Assembly: GCA_947447175.1 (NCBI GenBank)
Contig: CANFIM010000001.1
Span: 1 to 64,000 of the forward strand
Length of the DNA: 64,000 nucleotides
Direction: 5' to 3'
Origin: Acidimicrobiaceae bacterium
Lineage (GTDB): Bacteria > Actinomycetota > Acidimicrobiia > Acidimicrobiales > Ilumatobacteraceae
The position numbers and the translations under genes were made by a program. The notes under the pieces were generated by a model, which was not told the DNA's origin, ran no database searches, and saw only the letters and a program-made list of their open reading frames with translations. The number at the start of each line of letters is the position of its first letter. The stretch's first letter is position 1. This document shows, in pieces, positions 25,986 to 33,738 of the stretch.

Positions 25986-27445
25986 CACGTTCCATTGTTG
26001 TGGTGTTTCCGCAATGGATGCAGCAACACGGTGTTTTGGGTGAAGAACATGCGTTTACCCAGTTCGAACATGTGGTGCGTGCCATCAGCGATGTGTCGCC
26101 GTTGGTGGAAGTGGAAAGTCTCGGCACCATCATCGTTGCGGCACGCGGTCCATCGCGATATTTCGGTGGCGATGTTGCGGTGGCACAACACATACACAAC
26201 GTGTGCACAGGTGTGGCTAGCGATTCGGCGTTTGGTGTGGGCGTTGCTGGCTCGCGGTTCGCTGCCGCAGCTGCGGCGCATATTGCACAATCGCGGGGCA
26301 CCCCGTGTGTGATTGAAGAAAGCATTACTGGTGAATTCATTGATGCCATTCCGGTGTCGTCGCTCTCGCGCATTGGCGGAGTTGCCAACGACACGGTTGA
26401 TCTTCTGCAACGCCTTGGGCTGCGGGTGTGCTCGGCAGTGCGTGCGGTGGGTGAGGCGTCGCTCATTGATCGTTTTGGTATTGAAGGTAAGCGTGTGCAT
26501 GCGTTGGTGTCGGGTGGGGAAGTGCGCCACTTTGCGCCGGGCACGCCCCCTTCAGATTTCACGCGCGTGGTTGAGTTTGAATCACCACTCACCAGTTCGG
26601 CGCACGTGGTGGCCATGTCGCACGATGTTGTTTCCGAATTGGTAAATGCCGTGTCTGGGTATGGCCAGCAATGTGTGCGCATGCTCATCACGTGCGAAAC
26701 CGATCATGCAGAGAACGTGTCGCGTATCTGGGGTGAGCCGCATGGGTTTGGTGTTGCGGCGTTGTCGCAACGTTTGCTGTATCAACTCGATGGGTGGCTC
26801 ACCGATGTCAACGCAGTTGCCGATGCACCCACCAGTGGCATTGTGCGTGTGCGGTTCGAACCGTTGGAATGCAGAGAAGTGCTCAGTGTGCAGCCCTTGT
26901 TGTGGGGCGGCAGCCAGGAAAACATCGAGCGTGCTGCACGCGCAGTGGTTATGGCCATGGCTGCTGGTGATGATGTGCAGGTGAGCGTGCCGCGATGGGA
27001 AGGTGGTCGCGATGTTGCCACGGTGTATGCGCGCGTGCCGCTCTCGCTGGTTGATATCACCGATATGCGTGATGCCGAACAACGAGTCAGTGTGGGTGCA
27101 GGTGTGGCGCGTGATTGGAGTGGTTCTATTCCGCGGCCATCGCCGGCCTCGGTGGCAAGTACGCCGAAAGAGATTGCAGTGTGTGATGCACAGGGAAATG
27201 CAGTCAGCGTTACTGCCCGGCACGAACTCACTACGGCGCCAGCTGTGGTGAGTGTGGGTGGCACCGAGTATCGAGTGCTGCGTGTTGCAGGGCCGTGGCC
27301 CGTGGAAGAGCGATGGTGGGATACCCGCCGTAAGCGCCGGCATGTGCGCATGCAGGCACTGGTGCGTCATCCGCGCGGAGGTACAGGTGTGTTTTTGTTG
27401 GGGCTAGAGCATCAAACATGGACACTGCTTGCCCGCTACGACTAG
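25982..27445 (+). CDS. imuB: Y-family polymerase-like protein ImuB
   Basis: 487 aa from the GTG at 25982, coupled to imuA'. The N-terminus RSIVVVFPQWMQQ replaces the Asp-bearing start of true Y-family polymerases, and no Asp-Glu catalytic pair appears around residues 100-120, as expected for the non-catalytic ImuB hub. VGVAGSRFAAAAAAHIAQ and LSRIGGVANDTVDLLQRLGLRVCSAVRAVGEASLIDRFG (helix-hairpin-helix) match the family. It should link DnaE2, ImuA' and the sliding clamp; a clamp-binding motif was not pinpointed. Confidence 0.87.
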   Translation: MTRSIVVVFPQWMQQHGVLGEEHAFTQFEHVVRAISDVSPLVEVESLGTIIVAARGPSRYFGGDVAVAQHIHNVCTGVASDSAFGVGVAGSRFAAAAAAHIAQSRGTPCVIEESITGEFIDAIPVSSLSRIGGVANDTVDLLQRLGLRVCSAVRAVGEASLIDRFGIEGKRVHALVSGGEVRHFAPGTPPSDFTRVVEFESPLTSSAHVVAMSHDVVSELVNAVSGYGQQCVRMLITCETDHAENVSRIWGEPHGFGVAALSQRLLYQLDGWLTDVNAVADAPTSGIVRVRFEPLECREVLSVQPLLWGGSQENIERAARAVVMAMAAGDDVQVSVPRWEGGRDVATVYARVPLSLVDITDMRDAEQRVSVGAGVARDWSGSIPRPSPASVASTPKEIAVCDAQGNAVSVTARHELTTAPAVVSVGGTEYRVLRVAGPWPVEERWWDTRRKRRHVRMQALVRHPRGGTGVFLLGLEHQTWTLLARYD

Positions 27446-27454
27446 GTCATCACA

Positions 27455-27460
27455 TAGTGT
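27455..27460 (+). promoter_or_regulatory. Possible internal -10 hexamer of the embedded NUDIX gene
   Basis: TAGTGT, 6 nt before the GTG at 27467. It would allow expression independent of LexA. Confidence 0.35.
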
Positions 27461-27466
27461 TGCGGT

Positions 27467-28009
27467 GTGAGCAACAGCGTTATCGAGCACATCATGCAAA
27501 CGTTGCAATCGCATCACCCCATTGATCAACGCGAACGCGAGTCAATGGAAAAGTTCTTGGCAGTGGTGCCAACACTCATTGATGCGTGCAATGAAGAAGC
27601 AGATATGTCTCATGTGACTGCATCAGCGATTGTTGTGAGCGATGCAGGCAACAAAGTGGCGTTGCATTTACACAAACGACTCAACATGTGGCTGCAACCA
27701 GGTGGTCACATTGATGTGGGTGAAACACCAGCACAAGGTGCACTGCGTGAGGCAGTAGAAGAAACCGGATTGCCTGTGCGCCATCACGCAGGTGACGGAG
27801 TGTTCTTTCATGTCGACACACACCCAGGGCCAAAAGGGCACACGCACTACGACCTGCGTTACCTGGTGCGTGCGCCGGAAGTGGCGCCGGCACCGCCCGA
27901 AGGCGAGAGCCAACAGGTGGCCTGGTTCGAGTGGGCAGAGGCTGAGGCAATTGCTGATATCGGCCTTTTGGGCGGATTGCAGGCCGCCAAAGCCTTACTG
28001 GGCTTGTAG
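27467..28009 (+). CDS. NUDIX hydrolase inside the SOS mutasome cassette
   Basis: 180 aa. The Nudix box GHIDVGETPAQGALREAVEETG (about residues 83-104) is complete, so it should hydrolyse a nucleoside-diphosphate-linked compound. About 45 N-terminal residues form helices before the fold starts. It lies 21 bp after imuB and 42 bp before dnaE2. Sanitising damaged dNTPs during translesion synthesis is an attractive but unproven role; co-induction by read-through from the imuA' promoter is likely. Confidence 0.85.
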   Translation: MSNSVIEHIMQTLQSHHPIDQRERESMEKFLAVVPTLIDACNEEADMSHVTASAIVVSDAGNKVALHLHKRLNMWLQPGGHIDVGETPAQGALREAVEETGLPVRHHAGDGVFFHVDTHPGPKGHTHYDLRYLVRAPEVAPAPPEGESQQVAWFEWAEAEAIADIGLLGGLQAAKALLGL

Positions 28010-28024
28010 TCGCCTCTTTCTATA

Positions 28025-28038
28025 CGAACATATGTTCG
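28025..28038 (+). promoter_or_regulatory. LexA (SOS) box upstream of dnaE2
   Basis: CGAACATATGTTCG, a perfect 14-bp palindrome. It ends one base before the -10 hexamer at 28040, the same geometry as at imuA'. Confidence 0.92.
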
Positions 28039-28039
28039 G

Positions 28040-28045
28040 TATCCT
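28040..28045 (+). promoter_or_regulatory. Leaderless -10 hexamer of dnaE2
   Basis: TATCCT, 6 nt before the ATG at 28052. Confidence 0.5.
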
Positions 28046-28051
28046 CGCCCT

Positions 28052-31000
28052 ATGGGGTTTACCAATCCGGCGATGCCGTGGAGCGAGTTAGAGGCACGTC
28101 TCTCGAATGGTCGCGCCCCGTCATCGGTGGCGTGGAATGGCGGCGGAGATGGTCCGGCATTGAGTGCCAAGCGTCAGCCATTTGAAACTGTTGTTTCGCG
28201 GGCGTCATCAGCAGTGCCGTATGCGGAGTTGCATTGCCGTTCCAACTTTTCATTTTTGGAAGGTGCGGCACACCCTGAAGAGTTGGCAGAAGTTGCTGCG
28301 TCATTGGGTTTATCAGCGTTAGCAATCACCGATCGCAACGGGCTGTACGGCATCGTGCGTTTTGCAGAAGCTGCACGTGCTGTGGGGTTGCCCACCATCT
28401 TTGGTGTCGAACTTGATTGCGTCAACATTCCTGCGTACACCACCGAGGGCAGCATCGTGCTGTTGTGTCGTGGTGCGCAGGGGTATGCGCACATGGCACG
28501 TGCAGTGAGCGAAGGGCAACTTGCGGGCAGCAAGGGCGCTCCTGTTTTTACATTCGCCACGGTGGGTGCAACGGTGCGCGATCAATGTGTAGTGCTCACG
28601 GGTGGCGCACAAGGAGCGGTGGTGCGTGCATTGGTAGAGCACGGCCCGGCTGAAGCAGAACGAATGTTGCGCATATTGATTGATTCGTTTGGTGCGCGCA
28701 ATGTGCTGGTGGAACTATGGGATCACGGCGACCCTATTGATGCAGTGCGTAATGACCAACTGGTGCAACTGGCTGCAATGCTCGATTTGGAGTGTGTGGC
28801 CACCAACAACGTTGCGTATGCAATGCCAGCACAGCATCGCTTGGCCACTGCACTCACGGCCGTGCGGCATCGTTGCGGGTTGAACGAGGTAGACCACTTG
28901 TTGCCACCCGCGGCTACTGCGTATTTGCGTTCAGGTGAAGAACAAGAACGCCGCTTTGCGCGGTACCCCGGCGTGGTGGAACGCACTGCAGAATTGGCAC
29001 AAGAGATTGCTTTTGACCTTTCGTTGGTGGCGCCACAGTTGCCACCGTTTCCGTGCCCCGATGGCTTCACGGAAATGTCGTATCTGCGGCATCTGGTGCA
29101 TGCGGGTGCGGTACATCGCTACGGAGACAAGCCTGAAAGCCAAGACGAAGATTTATCGTTGCGTGCGCGCGCATGGCGCACTATTGACCATGAATTAGAG
29201 ATCATCGAAACACTTGGTTTTGCTGGCTATTTCTTGGTGGTGTGGGACATTGTGCGTTTCTGTGAAGAGCAGGGCATTTTGTGTCAAGGGCGCGGCAGTG
29301 CTGCCAACAGTGCGGTCTGTTTTTCATTAGGCATCACCAAAGCCGATGCCGTGTCGTTGGGTTTGTTGTTCGAGCGTTTCTTGTCGCCCGAGCGAGACGG
29401 ACCGCCCGATATTGACATTGATATTGAAAGTGGTCGTCGCGAAGAAGTCATTCAATATGTGTATGCACGCCACGGGCGTCATCATGCGGCGCAAGTTGCC
29501 AATGTCATCACCTATCGCTCGCGTTCGGCAGTGCGCGACATGGCGCGTGCATTGGGCTACTCAGCCAAACAGCAAGATTCGTGGAGCAAACAAGTAGATG
29601 CATGGGGCACTGTGTCTATTACGGCATCACAACGCGACCACAATATTCCCGACTTGGTGTTAGAGATGGCGGCCGAGGTGGAAAACATGCCGCGTCACTT
29701 GGGCATTCACTCGGGTGGCATGGTGATGTGTGATCGACCCATTGTGGAGGTGTGCCCGGTGGAGTGGGCGCGCATGGAAAACCGCAGTGTGCTGCAGTGG
29801 GACAAAGACGATTGCGCATCTATCGGTTTGGTGAAGTTCGACCTGTTGGGTTTGGGCATGTTGTCTGCGTTATCAAATGCTGTTGCATTTATTTCCGAAC
29901 ACCGTGGATACGAATTAGATCTCGCCACCATTCCGCAAGAAGACGATGTGTATGCCATGTTGTGCAGGGCCGACACGGTGGGTGTGTTCCAGGTGGAGTC
30001 ACGCGCACAAATGTCTACGTTGCCTCGGTTGAAGCCGCGACGTTTTTACGACTTAGTAGTGGAGATTGCGCTCATTCGTCCTGGGCCTATTCAAGGTGGA
30101 TCCGTGCATCCGTACATTCGTCGACGCAACGGACAAGAACCCATCACATATTTGCATCCACTCTTGGAAAACTCGTTGGGCAAAACACTGGGTGTGCCGT
30201 TGTTTCAAGAACAACTCATGCAAATGGCAATCGATGTTGCGGGCTTCACTGCAAGCGAGGCCGACCAGTTGCGCCAAGCAATGGGTTCCAAGCGTTCGCA
30301 GGCACGCATGCAACGACTGAAGCAACGGCTATACGAGGGCATGGCAGAGCGCGGTATACGTGGCGACATTGCCGATGAAATCTTCATCAAAATGGCTGCG
30401 TTTGCCAACTACGGGTTTCCCGAAAGTCACTCGGTGAGCTTTGCCTACTTGGTGTATTCATCGTCGTACATCAAGTTGCACGAGCCCGCAGTGTTTTGTG
30501 CCGCATTGCTCAACGCACAACCCATGGGGTTTTGGTCGCCGCATACGTTGGTGCAAGATGCGCGTCGACACGGGGTGGTGGTGCACACGCCTGATATCAA
30601 CCAGTCAAACGACCTTGCCATTTTGCAACCGTGTGCTGATTCATGTGGCGGGCTTGCAGTTCGATTAGGCATTGGTTCTGTGCGGGGCATTGGTGCAGAT
30701 CTTGCACGCATCATTGCGCAACGCCGGCCATATGAATCGATCGATCATGTGGTGCGCAATGTGCCCGAGCTATCGCGCAAACAAATTGAAGCTCTCGCCA
30801 CTGCAGGGGCATTCACGGAAAGCTTCGGCGATGATCGCCGGCATGCACTGTGGGAGGCCGGTGCGCATGGTCATGGCAGCATCGAACACTTGCAAGGCGT
30901 GCTGGGATTGAACTCGCGGCCCACGTTGCCAGGCATGGAGCCAGTGGAAGAAGCGATTGCAGATATTTGGGCCACGGGTATTTCTCCCGATGGTCACCCC

Positions 31001-31348
31001 ACGGTGTTCATGCGCGAGCAACTCAGTGCCAAGGGCGTGCGCACTGCTGAGCAACTTGCGGCGGTGCCACATCAAGATCGTGTGTGGGTGGCTGGCATTG
31101 TTACGCATCGTCAGCGACCCATGAGCGCACGCGGCGCCACCTTCATCAGTTTGGAAGACGAAACAGGGCTCATCAATGTGGTGTGTTCGAAGGGGTGTTG
31201 GGCACGACACCGCGCGGTGGCTCGTGATGCCACAGCATTGTTGGTGCGCGGCCGAGTGGAGTGTGCCAGTGGCGTAGTGAATGTTGTGGCCGAACAGTTG
31301 CTGCCGTTGTTTGCCCCGGTGGCAGTGCCTAGCCGCGATTTTCGTTAA
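28052..31348 (+). CDS. dnaE2: Error-prone DNA polymerase III alpha subunit DnaE2
   Basis: 1098 aa, normal for DnaE2. The PHP domain begins with YAELHCRSNFSFLEGA at about residue 57. The polymerase active site includes GRGSAANSAVCFSLGIT and the PPDIDIDIE Asp motif. VPLFQEQLMQMAIDVAGF and FPESHSVSFAYLVYSSSYIKLHEPAVFCAALLN follow, then a helix-hairpin-helix and an OB fold (RVWVAGIVTHRQRPMSARGATFISLEDETG). It copies damaged DNA with ImuA'/ImuB after SOS induction. Its own LexA box makes it a second SOS unit. It ends on a TTAA shared with the convergent NUDIX gene. Confidence 0.95.
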   Translation: MGFTNPAMPWSELEARLSNGRAPSSVAWNGGGDGPALSAKRQPFETVVSRASSAVPYAELHCRSNFSFLEGAAHPEELAEVAASLGLSALAITDRNGLYGIVRFAEAARAVGLPTIFGVELDCVNIPAYTTEGSIVLLCRGAQGYAHMARAVSEGQLAGSKGAPVFTFATVGATVRDQCVVLTGGAQGAVVRALVEHGPAEAERMLRILIDSFGARNVLVELWDHGDPIDAVRNDQLVQLAAMLDLECVATNNVAYAMPAQHRLATALTAVRHRCGLNEVDHLLPPAATAYLRSGEEQERRFARYPGVVERTAELAQEIAFDLSLVAPQLPPFPCPDGFTEMSYLRHLVHAGAVHRYGDKPESQDEDLSLRARAWRTIDHELEIIETLGFAGYFLVVWDIVRFCEEQGILCQGRGSAANSAVCFSLGITKADAVSLGLLFERFLSPERDGPPDIDIDIESGRREEVIQYVYARHGRHHAAQVANVITYRSRSAVRDMARALGYSAKQQDSWSKQVDAWGTVSITASQRDHNIPDLVLEMAAEVENMPRHLGIHSGGMVMCDRPIVEVCPVEWARMENRSVLQWDKDDCASIGLVKFDLLGLGMLSALSNAVAFISEHRGYELDLATIPQEDDVYAMLCRADTVGVFQVESRAQMSTLPRLKPRRFYDLVVEIALIRPGPIQGGSVHPYIRRRNGQEPITYLHPLLENSLGKTLGVPLFQEQLMQMAIDVAGFTASEADQLRQAMGSKRSQARMQRLKQRLYEGMAERGIRGDIADEIFIKMAAFANYGFPESHSVSFAYLVYSSSYIKLHEPAVFCAALLNAQPMGFWSPHTLVQDARRHGVVVHTPDINQSNDLAILQPCADSCGGLAVRLGIGSVRGIGADLARIIAQRRPYESIDHVVRNVPELSRKQIEALATAGAFTESFGDDRRHALWEAGAHGHGSIEHLQGVLGLNSRPTLPGMEPVEEAIADIWATGISPDGHPTVFMREQLSAKGVRTAEQLAAVPHQDRVWVAGIVTHRQRPMSARGATFISLEDETGLINVVCSKGCWARHRAVARDATALLVRGRVECASGVVNVVAEQLLPLFAPVAVPSRDFR

Positions 31349-31872
31349 TCAGTGTCGCGCGAAGAGATCTCAGTGCGGTGCTCAATGGAGAATGGCACTG
31401 CAGGGATGCCGTTATGAACGATCACATGAAGGAATGAAGCGATATCACGCGGCGTGAATTTATCTTCGCCGTTATACGTGAGGAGTTCCTCAATGCTCCA
31501 CCAGCGATGTGCATGCAGGTTTTCTGCACGTAACTGTTCATCGGTAAAAGACGGCGTAGGAGTAAAGCGTTCAGTACGCACCATGTACACGGTTTCCGTT
31601 TGTCCGCGCCACTCCACACCGTCTGAGTCAATGAGTTGGAAATGGTGGGTTCTGTTCCACACAGGTGCGCCGATTGATGCTCCTACAAGGCCGGTTTCTT
31701 CAAGAAGTTCTCGGTGCAGTGCATCCATGTGGTCTTCGCCCTCGTCGATGCCGCCACCAGGTAGCACCCAAAATGCGCCATGAGGAAACACGAGTCGCAC
31801 CATCAATACATGGTTGTCGGCATCCATCACAAGCCCGCGTACAGCAGGGCGTAAACGAAGTTCGTGTGTCAT
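31345..31872 (-). CDS. NUDIX hydrolase
   Basis: 175 aa. The Nudix box GGGIDEGEDHMDALHRELLEETG (about residues 38-60) is intact and is followed by VWNRTHHFQLIDSDGVEWRGQTETVYMVRTERF. It is unlike the NUDIX protein of the mutasome in length and sequence. Upstream lies the DUF3039 gene with an ATGA overlap, so the two are coupled. Substrate unknown. Confidence 0.85.
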   Translation of the reverse strand: MTHELRLRPAVRGLVMDADNHVLMVRLVFPHGAFWVLPGGGIDEGEDHMDALHRELLEETGLVGASIGAPVWNRTHHFQLIDSDGVEWRGQTETVYMVRTERFTPTPSFTDEQLRAENLHAHRWWSIEELLTYNGEDKFTPRDIASFLHVIVHNGIPAVPFSIEHRTEISSRDTD

Positions 31873-32156
31873 TCGTTCGGCGTATCGCCGAGACCATCGT
31901 TGAACATGCGATACGTGTCATAAATGTCTTTGCACTTTTGACACATGGGCACTTGCTTCGGGTCACGAGAGGGAACCCACACATGGCCACACAACGCTTC
32001 AATAGGCGTGCCGTTAATACGTGCTTCTAACACTTTGGCCGCAGCGTTTTCGCCCGGCTCTGTTTTCACAATGTGCGCAACGATGGGCTCGCCAGTTTCC
32101 GGCACCATTTCGGTGTCGGGGCGAACCTCAGCAGGACGTGTCTTCACGGAAGGCAT
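31869..32156 (-). CDS. DUF3039-family zinc-binding-like protein
   Basis: 95 aa from the ATG at 32156 (a TTG at 32168 is the alternative). ALCGHVWVPSRDPKQVPMCQKCKDIYD carries Cys/His spaced like a zinc ribbon, which identifies this small actinobacterial family of unknown function. The residues just before it (VLEARINGTPIEALCG) are also typical. It is coupled to the NUDIX gene and divergent from the DUF4031 gene. Confidence 0.8.
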   Translation of the reverse strand: MPSVKTRPAEVRPDTEMVPETGEPIVAHIVKTEPGENAAAKVLEARINGTPIEALCGHVWVPSRDPKQVPMCQKCKDIYDTYRMFNDGLGDTPNE

Positions 32157-32187
32157 AGCAACAGTCAAGCATGAACTAGTTGTGACC

Positions 32188-32193
32188 TACACT
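32188..32193 (+). promoter_or_regulatory. Leaderless -10 hexamer of the DUF4031 gene
   Basis: TACACT, 9 nt before the ATG at 32203. Confidence 0.4.
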
Positions 32194-32202
32194 GCCCAAC
32201 GC

Positions 32203-32529
32203 ATGATCTTGGTGGACGAATGTCGGTGGAATTTCAAGGATTACCAGATGTGCCACATGGTGAGCGACGTATCGCTAGAGGAATTGCATGCATTTGCTGC
32301 AGCACTTGAGATACCGACACGAGCCTTTCATGGAGACCATTACGACGTTCCACAACACATTCGCGACTTGGCAGTGTTGCGCGGTGCGCAAACAGTGACA
32401 AGCCGAGAACTAGTGAAACGACTAGCGGCCGCAGGACTGCGCAGCACACCAGCACAGCGCCGTGCTTACAAGCACATAGCCGACGAACGCCATGGGTCGG
32501 GCGAATCGATGAGTGACCGCGGGCAGTAA
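32203..32529 (+). CDS. DUF4031-family protein
   Basis: 108 aa. MILVDECRWNFKDYQMCHMVSD, then LEELHAFAAALEIPTRAFHGDHYDVPQHIRDLAVLRGAQTVTSRELVKRLAAAGLR, is the whole length of this actinobacterial family. The conserved His/Asp set (HGDHYDV) suggests metal or nucleotide binding, but no activity is known. The frame is open far upstream to 31945; the ATG is chosen by homology and the -10 hexamer. The last 64 bp overlap the convergent RadC-like gene. Confidence 0.8.
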   Translation: MILVDECRWNFKDYQMCHMVSDVSLEELHAFAAALEIPTRAFHGDHYDVPQHIRDLAVLRGAQTVTSRELVKRLAAAGLRSTPAQRRAYKHIADERHGSGESMSDRGQ

Positions 32530-32900
32530 AAACCTCCGCGCCCCGCTACCACCCAATCGTGCAACGCAATACCTGCATGAGTGAACGTGGTGCTGAGCAA
32601 CGAGAGAAGTTCAGTGTCTCCTGGCTGAATACATGAATGGGTTCGTGTGCTGATGAGTACAACCGCATGCGCATTGGGAATGTCTGACAAGCGACCAATG
32701 AGATAGTGCGCGCTGACCAGATTGATTTCTGATGCATGCAGAATGCCAAGCCCTCGGTGTTGTGCATCGAGAACTAATGCATAGGTGCGGTTGCGAATGG
32801 GGCGCTCCATCACAAGCGACGAAATGCCCACAGCTTCAATAAGAGAATCAATGGGGTCGAGAAACGGACGTGGAACGTCGAGCAATGATGCGTTCAGCAT
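32466..32900 (-). CDS. RadC-like JAB-domain protein with lost metal ligands
   Basis: 144 aa. RNRTYALVLDAQHRGLGILHASEINLVSAHYLIGRL and GIALHDWVVAGRGGFYCPRS follow the order of the RadC/JAB1 domain. At the metal site, where RadC has His-Asn-His-Pro-Ser-Gly, this protein reads STRTHSCIQPGD, so the His-x-His pair is gone while an Asp remains nearby. It is probably not a functional metalloprotease or deubiquitinase-like enzyme. A GGAG Shine-Dalgarno precedes the ATG. The N-terminal UPF0758 helix-hairpin-helix is absent. Confidence 0.55.
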   Translation of the reverse strand: MLNASLLDVPRPFLDPIDSLIEAVGISSLVMERPIRNRTYALVLDAQHRGLGILHASEINLVSAHYLIGRLSDIPNAHAVVLISTRTHSCIQPGDTELLSLLSTTFTHAGIALHDWVVAGRGGFYCPRSLIDSPDPWRSSAMCL

Positions 32901-32974
32901 GTGATCTCCATCGGATAGCGCACAAGGCGACAGTGATGGGGGAAGTGAGAAGAATGTACGAACGGGGTGTGTCG

Positions 32975-33718
32975 CTACCGAATAGTGAGACCAATGAGTG
33001 CGCCCACCAATGCACCGCCCACATGGCCGCCAATGGAGATGCCAGGCAAAGTGAACGTAATCACGAGATTCAGAATCAATGTGGTGCCAATTCCGGAGCG
33101 CATCACATCCACTCCACGGCGGTGCAAAATCACTGCCGCAGCAGCCATGAGGCCAAATACAGCGCCTGAGGCGCCGCCCGTGAGTGCATTGGGGCTAAGT
33201 ACGAGTGCACCAATAGAGCCACCAATGAGGGAGGCGAAATAAATAGCTGTGAATCGAACACGCCCGAGAGCAGGTTCCAGCAAGTTGCCTAACTGCCACA
33301 AAATGAACATGTTCATGCCGATGTGGAACAGACCAAAGTGCAAAAAACCGGCAGTGAAGAGTCGATACCACTCGCCGTTATCAATGAATGGTTTGGCAAG
33401 AACTATGTCGAACTGATGTGAATTAAGCCCAGAGCCTCCGTAGTTCGAAATTGCGCCAGTGACCGACCACAGATACACCATCACATTGATGCCGATGATG
33501 GCACGAGTGATCATCAGGTTCTGTGAAGCATTCCAGTACTTCGCACGTTCACGTGCTGCTGGTCGAGCGGCTCGAATGCAATCGACACAGTGAGAGCCCA
33601 CATCAACCTGAACGAGACAGTTATTGCAGGCAGGTCGACCACAGCGTGTGCAGTGACGTCCGGTGACAACTTCAGGATGTCGAACACAATGTTCAAGCAG
33701 CGGCGGAGGGAACGACAC
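32975..33718 (-). CDS. Rhomboid-family intramembrane serine protease with N-terminal zinc finger
   Basis: 247 aa from the GTG at 33718, fixed by TACACT 6 nt upstream. Residues 9-45 hold paired Cys/His (CVRHPEVVTGRHCTRCGRPACNNCLVQ...CVDC), a B-box-like zinc finger. Six membrane spans follow. GGASGAVFG carries the catalytic Ser, HIGMNMFILWQLG the Asn and GGHVGG the catalytic His. It cleaves unknown membrane substrates. The zinc finger plus rhomboid layout is common in Actinobacteria. Confidence 0.9.
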   Translation of the reverse strand: MSFPPPLLEHCVRHPEVVTGRHCTRCGRPACNNCLVQVDVGSHCVDCIRAARPAARERAKYWNASQNLMITRAIIGINVMVYLWSVTGAISNYGGSGLNSHQFDIVLAKPFIDNGEWYRLFTAGFLHFGLFHIGMNMFILWQLGNLLEPALGRVRFTAIYFASLIGGSIGALVLSPNALTGGASGAVFGLMAAAAVILHRRGVDVMRSGIGTTLILNLVITFTLPGISIGGHVGGALVGALIGLTIR

Positions 33719-33724
33719 GAGGAA

Positions 33725-33730
33725 AGTGTA
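33725..33730 (-). promoter_or_regulatory. Leaderless -10 hexamer of the rhomboid gene
   Basis: Minus-strand TACACT, 6 nt before the GTG at 33718. It supports the short form of the protein. Confidence 0.5.
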
Positions 33731-33738
33731 GATGTTCG

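Noticed and set aside
25756..27370. Long minus-strand frames opposite imuA'/imuB
   Set aside because: Shadows of the coding strand with low-complexity Thr/Arg/His content and no family resemblance.
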